Source of the DNA: Cymodocea nodosa | Lineage: Eukaryota; Streptophyta; Magnoliopsida; Alismatales; Cymodoceaceae | Assembly (NCBI GenBank): GCA_036874045.1 | Contig: CM072337.1 | Location: 9,238,001-9,302,000 of the forward strand | DNA length: 64,000 nt | Direction: 5' to 3' | Shown here: positions 1 through 10,474 of the stretch, piece after piece | Numbering within the stretch: position 1 is the first letter of the stretch | Layout of the letters: every line of letters begins with the position of its first letter | Made by a program: the position numbers and the translations under genes | The notes under the pieces: generated by a model | What the model was told of the DNA's origin: nothing | Databases searched by the model: none | Seen by the model: only the letters and a program-made list of their open reading frames with translations

Positions 1-1660
1 TCGATCCCACAGGGAATTGCTGACGAATTTAAGAAATGTTTGATTGTGAACAATTCAAATTTATATTCAATAAGCACTCCGTTGAGTTACAGTTAACTCA
101 ACGGACTAAGTTCGTTGAGTTATGGCTAACTCAACGGACTATGCTCGTGGACTTAAGTTAACTCCACGAGCCTGTCTCTTCTTTATAATACTGCTATTTA
201 CAGAGGAATTCAGCCAACCATTAGGTGATTCCATAGATTGTAAATAACATCAATTAAGCTTTTTAATGCTAGTTAACATTGGATTTATCATTAAGCAATA
301 CTAACATTCAAATGATTCAAACAGTCACCATTAAATCTTTAAGTTTTTTGTACGAACCAATTGCAGTAAACTGTAAAATTAAAACTAACATAAAACAATC
401 ATAAAACTGATACAGATAACATTAATCACAATACAACACAAACAATACAACACTCAAATACAACATACAAACAAAGATAAATTGTTTTTGGTATTTTTGT
501 TTTGATGTGATGGGTGAAAGGTGAAATGTAAAGTAATCTCACTTGACAGTAAATACTTCTAACACTACTTGCAACATAATTACACCACTGAAAATTAAAC
601 CACTTACAATTCTGTCTCCTCTCCCTATAGAATCGCGAGTCCAGAATTGCAAGATGATCTCCTCTTCAGCATACAAGCATCAACTCGAAGCCAAGGCTAA
701 AAGCTTTACGATCTCCTGAAATATGAGTTGACGCTTGGTGAAAATGTCTTCCCTTCCCGCGACGCGATCACTCCTCACAATGGTTGTCAAGCACTGTGTT
801 TGGCTCGGAATCGACCCGACATCAGGCAAGTATCCTCACAAACCTCCGATGATTGGTGATTATGGTGGTGATACGATGGTTGGTGTGATACTTCGGAGAA
901 TCACTGATACTTTTTACAGAAAGCTCGGTGCTCCTCCTCTGTATACACTAGTCATCCATCGATCACACACACTTCTTCTTTTTTTCTTCTTTTCTTTTAT
1001 ATTTCTTCAGTAGTAACTGCTTCTGCTTGAATGGTCAGTTGGATTTCCTTCCTTCAGATCAACGACGATGATTTCTTTCTCCCAGCGCGATTGAATTCCT
1101 GTGTGATACGTGCAAACGTGGTTTTTCCTTCCAACTGTCTGTTCCTACAACCGCTACAGTGGCATATTAGAAAATATATAGTCTGTGGAGTTACAGATAA
1201 CTCAACGGACTTCCTTCGTTGATTTAACTATAAAACACGTGCAAAAATAACAACTTAAGTTTATAACACTAACCTAACGCGTTGCCTTAGTGTATTTTCA
1301 TGTAACTCAACACGTGCAGTTATGCTAACTTAACGAGTTATAACGTAAGTAAATCTACCAGCTCTCAACCCGTGTCAACAGCCGTTTAAACATAAAATAA
1401 CATTTCGGAGAGTTACAGGTATAACTATCCGATGCTTAGATGCATTTTCGGATACTTAAGAATTTCACAGCTTGCAATTTACCGACAGTTCATAAATGTA
1501 CTAAATTAACATTAATTCCCCAAAATTAAGCAGATTCTTCAATTAAAGCATATAACAGTGCAATTATAACATAATGGCTTAATTCTCATATGATAAGCTA
1601 AATATTCTGCAATTAACCATCATTTAACCGTTAATAATATGCACTTTTTCATTCTAAACA
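1..1660 (-). repeat. 3' LTR of element A (cut by the window edge)
   Basis: This aligns base by base with 10670-12327, so the window opens about 195 bp into the LTR. It ends with CATTCTAAACA at 1660, the complement of the TGTTTAG start on the minus strand. It contains perfect palindromes near 79-104 and 113-136, a GC-richer island at about 600-1010, and a possible TATA-like TTATAAAG on the minus strand near 181-187. The conserved block around base 1, next to GTCGATCCCACAGGGAATT, lies towards the U5 end. Confidence 0.92.
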
Positions 1661-3412
1661 CTTCCCCCATACCTAAATTTTGCTAGTCTCTTAGCAAACT
1701 AAGATCTAATTAATTGGTCTTTCAAAAAGTGCTAGAATTAATTCGTCCCCTTTTTTTTTTTTCTTCTGTTTAGCATAAACATATATTCTGTATGTTTCAG
1801 TAATCAACCTGCAAAGATATTTAGAATATATGTAAATTACATACAAAGTATATCATCTTCATATAGCTGTTAATTATATTATTGTTTGTTCTTCTTTTCA
1901 TCATCTGTTATCCTGAATTTTCCAATAAGTTTTCTAGAAGAAATTTCAACAACATACAAATCAGAGTACAATCCAATTCAATCTGATTAAGACAAGTAGA
2001 ATAAAGAATTGTATTTCCATTAAACAACTTCAAAAGTCAATTCAAGATTCATATTTCAGCAATTCTAGATAACAGAAAATATACTCGATTCATATGATAT
2101 CTGTATTTCACAAAACACTTGTATCTTTTCAGAATAGTATATGTTTTTTTTTTTGTGTACTTTAAAAGTTAATTTGACAAGCTTGAATCATACAAGAGCT
2201 TTCTAATGTACCCATGTAACGAGCTTTTAGTCAACAATCCCAGATCTGATCAGGATCTTAGGTTGCCAGATTTTCAGAGTCCTTTTTCAGGTCAACAATC
2301 CTTACATACCTATATGCTCAAGTACAAAAGACTCATGATCAAACAAGTCAATAAACTGTCAAAGTTTTTTTTTTTTCTAAAAATAAATGCACACACAAAA
2401 CAAAGCATTAATCACATACTGTATATGCACGTATTTCATTAATACAGATGCAGTAAAACACCAATCTCATATAATCCTGCTTCTATCATTTACTAAAAAT
2501 ATGAATCCATAACAATAAGCTCATACTTTATCTGTAGTTTAATAAGATCTACACATAAATCATTCTACAAGTTCAATCAGTCAAAGTAAATGTATCTTTC
2601 ATCATATGTGTTTCATTTAATCTAGAATTTACATCTCAGCTCCTTCAAGACTTTAGATAATTTTCTGATTAAGCATTAAATATTCTGATTTCATTTTAAA
2701 ATCGTGAAACTGTTAAACTCATGAAATTCAGAAAAATCATAAGATACTATATCTAGATTTACATAAATAATAAATTCTATAGCATCTTCTATAGCCTTCT
2801 AAATATAACATTCAAGCAGTTTATAAAAATTTTATAGTCTCAATTATCGGATAGTTATAGCAAGTTCATAAAAATTTTCAATTTCCTCAAAACTTTGCAG
2901 TACCATTTTAATTCCTTTAATTAACAAACTTACATGGCAGTTACTTTAATTACCTCCCCCCCATACCTACATTTTGCATTGTCCTCAATGTAAAAGATTT
3001 GACAATAAGTATAGTAATTATAGCAGGCATGAATAAAGTTTTGCTTGATTTAAAATTCAAGATAAGTAATTGGTTACATACCTTGTTACATTTGTATCTC
3101 TTTCTGTATATTCTGATTTTTGATTCTGAAAAACTTTTCATTCCCAGATAAACACAGAATATAAAACAAAATAACATTTAACAGATATTAATAAATCAGT
3201 GTCTTGTGTGGAACCCATGCTCCTATGCCTTTGGTGGCTCACAAGCAAGCCAGTTGGTTTCTCAGAACAGATACCAACAAACTAGATTGATGTTTTGTTT
3301 TGTTTGTTTGTTTTTTTTTTTTATAAAATGAACATGAAAACTTCAAAATACATTTTTTTTCTTTCTAAAAATAAATGCAGAATACACAACATTAAACACA
3401 CAAAATCACAGC
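1661..3412 (-). other. Non-coding 3' tail of element A with two polypurine tracts
   Basis: This 1.75-kb AT-rich stretch lies between the F-box gene and the 3' LTR. The polypurine tract next to the LTR is GGGGGAAG on the minus strand (1661-1668). A second, similar tract (GGGGGGGAGG, minus strand) lies at about 2953-2962, and both are followed by a related sequence beginning CATACCTA on the plus strand. The tail is well conserved with 21501-23253 and 46120-47888, including a segment at 2206-2370 that reads openly on the opposite strand in all three copies. I recognise no protein domain here. Confidence 0.7.
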
Positions 3413-4552
3413 TTAAGAACATGATTGAAAAGTAGAAACAAATGGAATAAATGTATCAATCCAAGCAAACTTTTTAGGCATAGTTCTTCTTGCTATTAAT
3501 TCTGTTTTAATGCAGTTCTTGTTCCTTTTTAATTTGTAAACATGCAATATATTATAAATTCCAAATACAAGTGTATTACCATTAATGATATGTAATGTAG
3601 AAAGGGATCCTTTTTGGTTCCAGGGTAATGTAGCAATTTCTATTTCTACATCTATTTCAATATACTCCTCTTCCCACTTCCATTCATTCATGTCTTCCAT
3701 AATCCATATTTGAAATTTCATCAGTTCATCCCACCATCTTATTAGACATAAAGTAGGATCATCTTCTTCATTATACCACATTCCTATTTGAATTTCATTA
3801 AATTCTGCAGATGGTGGTTTAGCTATTTCACTCGGTACAGGTAAAATTTCTATATAATCATCATAACTATCTATGCTCACTATGTATAAATCAGATCCAT
3901 ATGCTAATGATATCTCCGTGACTAAATAGATATATCCATCAAGTATGACATGTGTTTGGTTAATTAATGATTTCTATCCTAGATATATCATAATGTTTTC
4001 ATTCCAAGATATGTTCAGAAAATTATACACACTTAAGCGTAAATCTTCACCCTAATTTCTTGTAGGTCTCCAATAATATAATTTTTCAGGAATTGCAGAA
4101 TTTTTATCAGAAAATATTAAAGTTGACACACAATTTTCAGTTGGTGCTTTAAATATATTAGGTCTTCCTATATTCTATTCTTCTCCTGTTATAGGATTTC
4201 TTATCAAAATATCAGGTAATGATAAACTTGCATACCTTGGTCTCGTCTTGTATATGATTAATCCTTCATCTATCCCCATAATATGACTCATTCCTTCTAA
4301 TGCATTGGGTGGAATTCCACTAGTTTCTTCCATAGCCAGATATTCATGGGTATTTGAACTACGATTAAATGACCTTCATATGAATCCATCTCTAATCTTA
4401 GTCATTTTTGCAGCTTGTAGTCCCTGAAAATATTTTTCTTCAATATAGTCTTTAATTTCCTTTGATACACAACACAACCTGCACAGATCTTTAGCTGACA
4501 AGTTACTTAGTATTTCCCTTTGTGCATCCAATGGTAATTGCATCAATTCCAT
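3413..4552 (-). pseudogene. Captured F-box protein gene, copy A (F-box plus F-box-associated domain)
   Basis: The frame is about 380 codons. An F-box lies at residues ~5-45, with the signature run DLCRLCCVSKEIKD. It is followed by an F-box-associated (FBA) region with the typical 'MGIDEGL...ILIRNPIT' pattern and, towards the end, LIRWWDELMKFQIWIMED. In plants such proteins are substrate receptors of SCF ubiquitin ligases: the F-box binds SKP1/ASK and the C-terminal domain binds the target. The start is the ATG at 4552, which is shared by all three copies and sits a few bases after an acceptor-like TTTTACAG. It lies 3' of gag inside a retrotransposon and has no neighbouring host gene. The last 155 codons are open; the copy as a whole is broken. 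The identification as F-box/FBA is confident. The host source is unknown. Confidence 0.8.
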
Positions 4553-4739
4553 TTGTCGATTCTGTAAAATAAAAATTTAGCAGAGACAAAAATTAACATA
4601 ACTACTGCACACCCTCGTGGAGTTAAGGCATAACTCAATGGACTAAGTTCGTTGAGTTAAAAATTAACTCTACGATACTATTAACTTAAAATAAAAACAT
4701 ATATACATATAGATAGTTGCTTCAGATATGCTGCTTCAT

Positions 4740-6077
4740 TCAGCTGCCATCCTAGAAGAGGTATCAATTTCATTAACCGTTCTATTGACAGGATTAGGTA
4801 TAGCTTGTATTGGCAATCCTCCAGTAGGTCTAACTTCCATTGGTTCCTTCTATCTAAGTGATATATTTCTATTCTGATTTTGATTTGCAGCATTTCCAAA
4901 TATAAATTCGAGACGATTGTTTACTTGTTGGATTATCTTTTCTAATTTCTCTATTCTAGCTCCTTGTTCAATTAATACTTCATAACTTATGTTCTTCTCA
5001 TTTATATTTTCTCCTCCCTTGAAATTGTTGTTTCTCCAAGATAAATGCAGGTGATTTCTCCAATTAGGATTATAAGAATTTCCCAAGTTATCTCTCTGGT
5101 TTCTAGCATAAATAATATCTAAGTCATTTATGATTGTATTCTTTTCTGCTAGTTTTTGATTTAATGATAACTCTTCTATTTTCTTTGTTAATTCATTTAA
5201 TTTCACCTCAAGCATAGTATTGGAATCTATTTCATGCATTCCTCTTAGCAATAATTTTTTATCTGCAATAGCTTCAGCCAAAATTTCCCACTATGTAGTT
5301 CTTTTTGCAAAATTTTCTAAATATGCCCATGCTTCTTCACTACATAATTTTAAAAATCCATTTTGACAAGTAGATTCTAATAAAGATTTCGTTGAAACAT
5401 CAATGCCTTCATAAATTATGCCTATTAATTGTGCTTTACTCATTGCATGATGTGGACATTGAGTCAGTAAATCTTTAAATCTTTCAAAATATTTCCAGAA
5501 TGATTCACCCTGTTTTTGGCTACACATTAATATTTCTTTCTTCTTTTTAATCGTTTGATATGTTGGATAGTATTTTTCCAAAAAAACAGAGTAAAATTCA
5601 GTCCATGTAGAAATTGAATCAAGCGATAGAGTATATAACCATCTCTTAGTTGTATCTTTTAAAGCAAAAAGGATATATCTAAGTTTAATAGCATCTATAC
5701 TCATGTTCGGCATTCTCATCATTTGACAAACTTCGTTAAATTCTCTAAGGAAATAATAGGCATCCTCTCTTTCTAATCCATGAAAATGTGGCAATTGACT
5801 AATATAATTAGATTTCAGTTCAAACCTATCTCCCTCAAAGTTTGGCAATCAAATACATGAAGGTTCATCAATTAATTCAAGATACAGAATCTCTCCTAAT
5901 GGTTTTTCTACTAGAGCAGCCATCTCTACATTCTCTTTTAAAGAAAGGTTAGCTACACCCCAAAGAATTTCGTTAAAGTTCAATTCAGAAAATTTTCTGT
6001 ACTCCTATGCAATGAAAATTCCTGGATAGGTGTTCTTACTAATCGTTTAGTGCTTAAAGAACGAGTCCATGTGCTGA
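4740..6077 (-). pseudogene. gag: gag capsid-type polyprotein of element A, placed downstream of pol
   Basis: This is an Athila-type Gag (Retrotrans_gag family). It includes REFNEVCQMMRMPNMSIDAI, a tryptophan motif RWLYTL..SISTW, and QKQGESFWKYFERFKDLL. It ends in a coiled-coil-like, Asn-rich tail with the family-typical NPNWRNH...LSWRNNN. Gag proteins build the virus-like particle. No zinc knuckle is seen in this frame; the knuckle is at the start of the pol frame instead. It lies between the small upstream ORF and the F-box gene, which is not the usual gag position. The copy is broken in a few places. Confidence 0.85.
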
Positions 6078-6084
6078 TAAATAA

Positions 6085-6351
6085 ATAACAGAAGATTAAT
6101 TACATACCAGTCTGAAGCTTTCCATTCTATAAATATTTGTTGTCGGATGAAGGTTGAATCAACTACTTCTCCTTCCAGTTCCTCCAACGCTTTCTCCTTT
6201 CTTTTAAAAGTGCTGGTACTCGTAAATAACATTCTGTTTCATATATATACTGCGCATCCATAAAGTGAATAAATCTCGTTGCAAGAACGTGTCTTGCAAC
6301 GTGCATCGTGGTTCCTGTGCTTATGGGTACGTGTACCACTACTAATTTCAA
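6085..6351 (-). other. Small ORF region upstream of gag, copy A
   Basis: This corresponds to the small frame at 25948-26154 (B) and 50583-50813 (C), with the shared words HVARHVLATRFIHFMD and, in another frame, ALEELEGE. I do not recognise the protein. It ends close to a donor-like GTATGTAA on the minus strand just before gag, so it could be a leader exon. It is more weakly preserved here than in B or C. Confidence 0.35.
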
Positions 6352-7215
6352 ATTTTGGTAACCGCTAAACAGACGAAGTTTCGTTTGTGGTTAAAAGAAT
6401 AACCGTTCTGCTTAATCCACGAACTAACCTCATTGAGTTACAGATTACTCAACAGAACACAATCGGTTATTGTTGCTAACTCCACGGACTAACTTCATTG
6501 AGTTATAGATAACTCAACGGAGTGACCTTATATTATATTACTGACCTCGTGGAGTTACGGTTAACTCAACGGACTTACTTCGTTGAGTTAACACTTGGCA
6601 ACTTCTAAGTTTCACTCTCGTAAGTTTTCTATTCTGTTTTTTTTTTCTTTGTCATTCTGCTAACTGTAATAAAGTTAAATCTATGTCATTAATGCCTCAT
6701 TTTAATTAAAATATATTTAAATCTGAACATTATATAAAGATTTAACTTGCAGGTCATTTTATGTTATGCAGAATTTACATTTTACCTTATAACATGTAGA
6801 AATTTTTAAGCAGTTATCTTGTCATTCAGCAAATTGTAAATCTGTTACATATTCATAAAGTTCCACAAATTACATAATATTCAATAAATTCCATTCATTT
6901 CACATCCAAATACATATGAAAATTGCATCTGAAAAATTATATTCATTAATATGAATCAATTACATTACAAGTACACCATACAATTTCATACAATTTTACA
7001 TAAGTAGACGAACAATACAATTTAATCTCTATGCCTAAATTCATCTACTTCCTTCTAGAGTTTTTCTAATTTTAGGTCTTAGCTACAGTACTCCGTTCAG
7101 TTACAGTTAACTTAACGGAATAAGCTCGTTGACTAACTCAAGACTCAATGGACTCCCCGTACAAGCAAATATAATAATAAAAATATTACAGAGAATAGTT
7201 TCTCTATTTTTTTTT
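6352..7215 (-). other. Palindrome-rich spacer of element A
   Basis: This AT-rich non-coding stretch carries several copies of the CGTTGAGTTA / TAACTCAACG palindrome (about 6425-6590 and 7088-7145). It is otherwise featureless apart from a short trace of the extra ORF. The equivalent region in B is 26200-26873. Confidence 0.6.
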
Positions 7216-7218
7216 ACA

Positions 7219-7690
7219 GGTTTAACCGATACTATGCTTCGGTCAGGCCTAAATATTTTTTATTATTTTATTTTCTTTCGATTGAACCGATACTATGTTT
7301 CGGTAAAACCAATATTTTTTTCTGAAAATTAATATACAATTTTTTTTTCTGGTTTAACCGATACTATGCTTCGGTCAGACCTAAATATTTTTTATTATTT
7401 TATTTTTCTTTCGATTGAACCGATACTATGTTTCGGTAAAACCAATATTTTTTTCTGAAAATTAATATACAATTTTTTTTTTCGGTTTAACCGATACTAT
7501 GCTTCGGTCAGACCTAAATATTTTTTATTTTTTTATTTTTCTTTCAGTTGAACCGATACTATGTTTCGGTAAAACCAATATTTTTTTCTGAAAATTAATA
7601 TACAATTTTTTTTCCGGTTTAACCGATACTACGCTTAAGTCGGACCTAAATATTTTTTAATTTTCCGGTCATACCGATAGATCCAGTCGG
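7219..7690 (+). repeat. Tandem array, about 3.5 units of 132-133 bp, each with two ACCGA/TCGGT hairpins
   Basis: Units start at 7219, 7351, 7484 and 7616, each opening with GGTTTAACCGATAC. Every full unit holds two copies of a hairpin of the form ACCGATACTATG(C/T)TTCGGT, separated by T-rich and A-rich runs. B and C keep only about one unit at the same place (29440-29640 and 54018-54175), directly 3' of pol. The array has therefore expanded in copy A. Confidence 0.85.
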
Positions 7691-7794
7691 TTGAACCGCA
7701 ACTATTTTTATGTTTTATATATATATATATTTTAATGTTTTATTATTATTATTTAAATAAACATATATATATAAACATAAAAATTGATTTCTTA

Positions 7795-10384
7795 CTAAGT
7801 AAAGCTCGAGTAGTCCTCTACTCTGACTTCTTCTATAATTCCAAAGGAGCTTTTGGTGTTTTCAGAATAGGTTTAAGTCTTTGTCCATTTACTTTAAATA
7901 TATTCTGATTTTTAGGATTTTCAATTTCAATAGCTCCATAAAGATAAACATTTCGAACTATGTAAGGTCATGCCCATCTAGATCTTAATTTTCCTGGATG
8001 GTTATGGAGTCTAGCCAGATAAAGATATACTTCTTGTCCTATTTCAAAGCTTTTAGGAATAATTTTTCTATCATGCCAGAATTTAATTTTCTCTTTTTCT
8101 CTTATAGTCTTCTAATAAGCTTCATTTCTAAATTCTTCTAATTCAATTAGTTGCATTTTCCTATTTTCAACAGCTTGATTTAAATTAGTGTTCAGAGTTT
8201 TTAATGCCCAATAAGCTTTATGTTCTATTTCAACAGGTAAATGACAACTTTTTCCATATACTAGCCTAAAAGGTGACATACCTAAGCTCATTTTATAAGC
8301 AGTTCTATAAGCCCAAAGTGCATCTATCAATCTATTAGCCCAATCTGTTCTAGTAGGATTTACTACTTTTTCCAAGATTAATTTAATTTGTTTGTTTGCA
8401 CTTTCTACTTGTCCACTTGTTTGCGGATGCCCTGATGTTGCAATTTTGTGGTCTACTCCATATTTCTTCATTAAGGCTTCAAAACTTCTATTACAGAAAT
8501 GAGTTCCTCTATCACTAATAATAGCTTTAAATCTGAAGCAATAATGATTGGACAGGTCCGTTTATCTTCCAGAAATATATAGGTTAATTCAGGAGGTAAA
8601 GGTTTTAATTCTAAATGCTGCCCATCAGAAGCTAGAGCTCCTAATTGAACATCATCATTTTTTAAATTAATTTCTTCCTGATCTCCTTCTATATTTATGC
8701 TTTCACTTTCTTCTAAAGTTTCTGAATTGATTTGCCTATTTAATTTTTCTTGAATCACATCATCTAACATATCTCCTTCATCCTCTAAAAAGTCTATGGT
8801 ATGTAAGGACATTTCTAACTCCTCAAACCTTTCTGGTTTGAAAATATTTAATTGAGTATCCTCATTACCATATACTAACTTCATTACTCCAGTTTTACAA
8901 TTTATAATAGCCCCTAATGTTGCTAAAAATGGCCTTCCCAAAATTAAAGATGTATCACTATTTTTATGCTTAATTTGTTGGGAATCCAAAATTACAATAT
9001 CAATAGGATATATAAAATTCTTGATTTTAATTAAGACATCCTCTATTTTTCCTCTAGGGTATCTTATACTTCTATCAACTAATTGAGTAACCGTACTAGT
9101 AGGAGTTAAGCCTTCTAATCCTAAGGATGCAAATATATCACTTGGCATAACATTTATACCTGCACCTAAGTCTATTAAGATTCTTTCTAGAATGGTATTT
9201 CCTATGGTGCATGATATAATAGGGATTCCAGGATCAGATAACTTTTTAGGAATTTGTGGCAGAAATAGGGAACTACTTTGCTCAGCTAAAAAGACATTTC
9301 TAAGAACTTTTCACTCTCTTTTCTTAGTACACCAATCCTTCAGAAATTTAGCACAAGGTGGCATATTCTGCAATAGATCTAACAAAGGAATGTTAACTTG
9401 TACTTTTTCAAAAATTTCTCTGATTTTTTCTTATTTTTCAGGAATTATTTGTTGTAATCTTTCAGGATAGGGTGCTAAAGATTTTGATTTCAAAGGCTCT
9501 TTTTCTTTCAGTTGATTTGTTTGATCATTTTTAGCTTCAATTGCAGATTCAGATTGTTCTTCAGTGATTTCTAGATTTTCAGCTATAACATTTTCATTAT
9601 CATTTTGATTTTTACTCTTGTCCACCTTCATATCATTTTCATTTTGAGTTCTTAGTGGTATATCAGTTCCAGATCTTAATGTTACACATACATCTTCCAG
9701 ATTTTCGTTACTTTCGTGATGTTTTTGTATATCATTTTCGTGATTATGATCTTCAATTGTTTTTAGTTTTAAAGTGCATTCTTTAAATTCTCTTACATTA
9801 GTGTTTTCTATTTGCTGTATATTTTGCAAGTTGTGCAGGTTTATAACATTATAATTTTCATTGTCCTATTGCAAAACTTGTATTTTCATTGCATTTTTGT
9901 CTAATGCTTTTAATTTTGTTTCCAAATCATCTAATTTCATTGCATTCAATTTTTGATCAATTTTCTTTATGGCTTTTTCAGTTTAGTAAATTATATCCTG
10001 TTTAGGTTCTGAATATGCGTCCTTATAGTTTAACCAGTTGACTTCTTGTTGTTGACACACAAAGTATTCCAGTTTGTCCAAATTTTGCTCTATACTATGC
10101 TCCAGTCTGTCATAGCTATCCCAAACTTCAGTGTCTCTCATCATATTACACATTCTATATTGACCATCAGTTGGGTAAACTATAGGATTCTCATACTCGG
10201 CTCTATCATATTGAGGATAATTCATTTGTTGTTCATGGGATCTATCAATCTGTAAATGTCTCAATTTCAAACAATTAGAAATGTCGTGTCCTTCAGAATT
10301 GCAGAATTCACATATGCTAATTAAAGGTTTCAGAAATCTTTGAGCATAAGCATATGCCATATTTTCAATTACAGAAGAAAACAC
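7795..10384 (-). pseudogene. pol: Shortened pol frame of element A (zinc knuckle, protease, end of integrase)
   Basis: It starts directly after the PBS. A CCHC zinc knuckle lies near the N terminus (CEFCNSEGHDISNC, about 10270-10310), followed by an acidic linker. An aspartic protease segment with DLGAG and [12 protein letters not shown] follows, and then the integrase end with [20 protein letters not shown] and [15 protein letters not shown] see no RT or RNase H signature. The copy is broken, and its pol cannot have driven its own copying in its present form. Compare copies B and C, which keep the middle domains. Confidence 0.88.
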
Positions 10385-10449
10385 ACAACTCTGGCTATTA
10401 AAACGAAACAGCTCTAATAGTTGCTTATATTAATTCAATTCAATTCAAT

Positions 10450-10467
10450 TCCCCGACAGCGGCGCCA
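10450..10467 (-). other. Primer-binding site, tRNA-Asp type (element A)
   Basis: On the plus strand this reads TCCCCGACAGCGGCGCCA, 16 of 18 matches to the 3' end of plant tRNA-Asp (TCCCCGGCAACGGCGCCA). It lies 7 bp inside the 5' LTR. Athila-group elements are known to use this primer. An AATTC microsatellite abuts it. Confidence 0.92.
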
Positions 10468-10474
10468 TAAAACT

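Noticed and set aside
7219-7690. CRISPR-like or satellite array
   Set aside because: Units of 132-133 bp are contiguous repeats without unique spacers, lie within a plant retroelement, and have only 3-4 copies.
10450-10467. tRNA-Asp gene fragment
   Set aside because: Only the 18 nt of the tRNA 3' end are present, at the canonical distance from an LTR. It is a primer-binding site.
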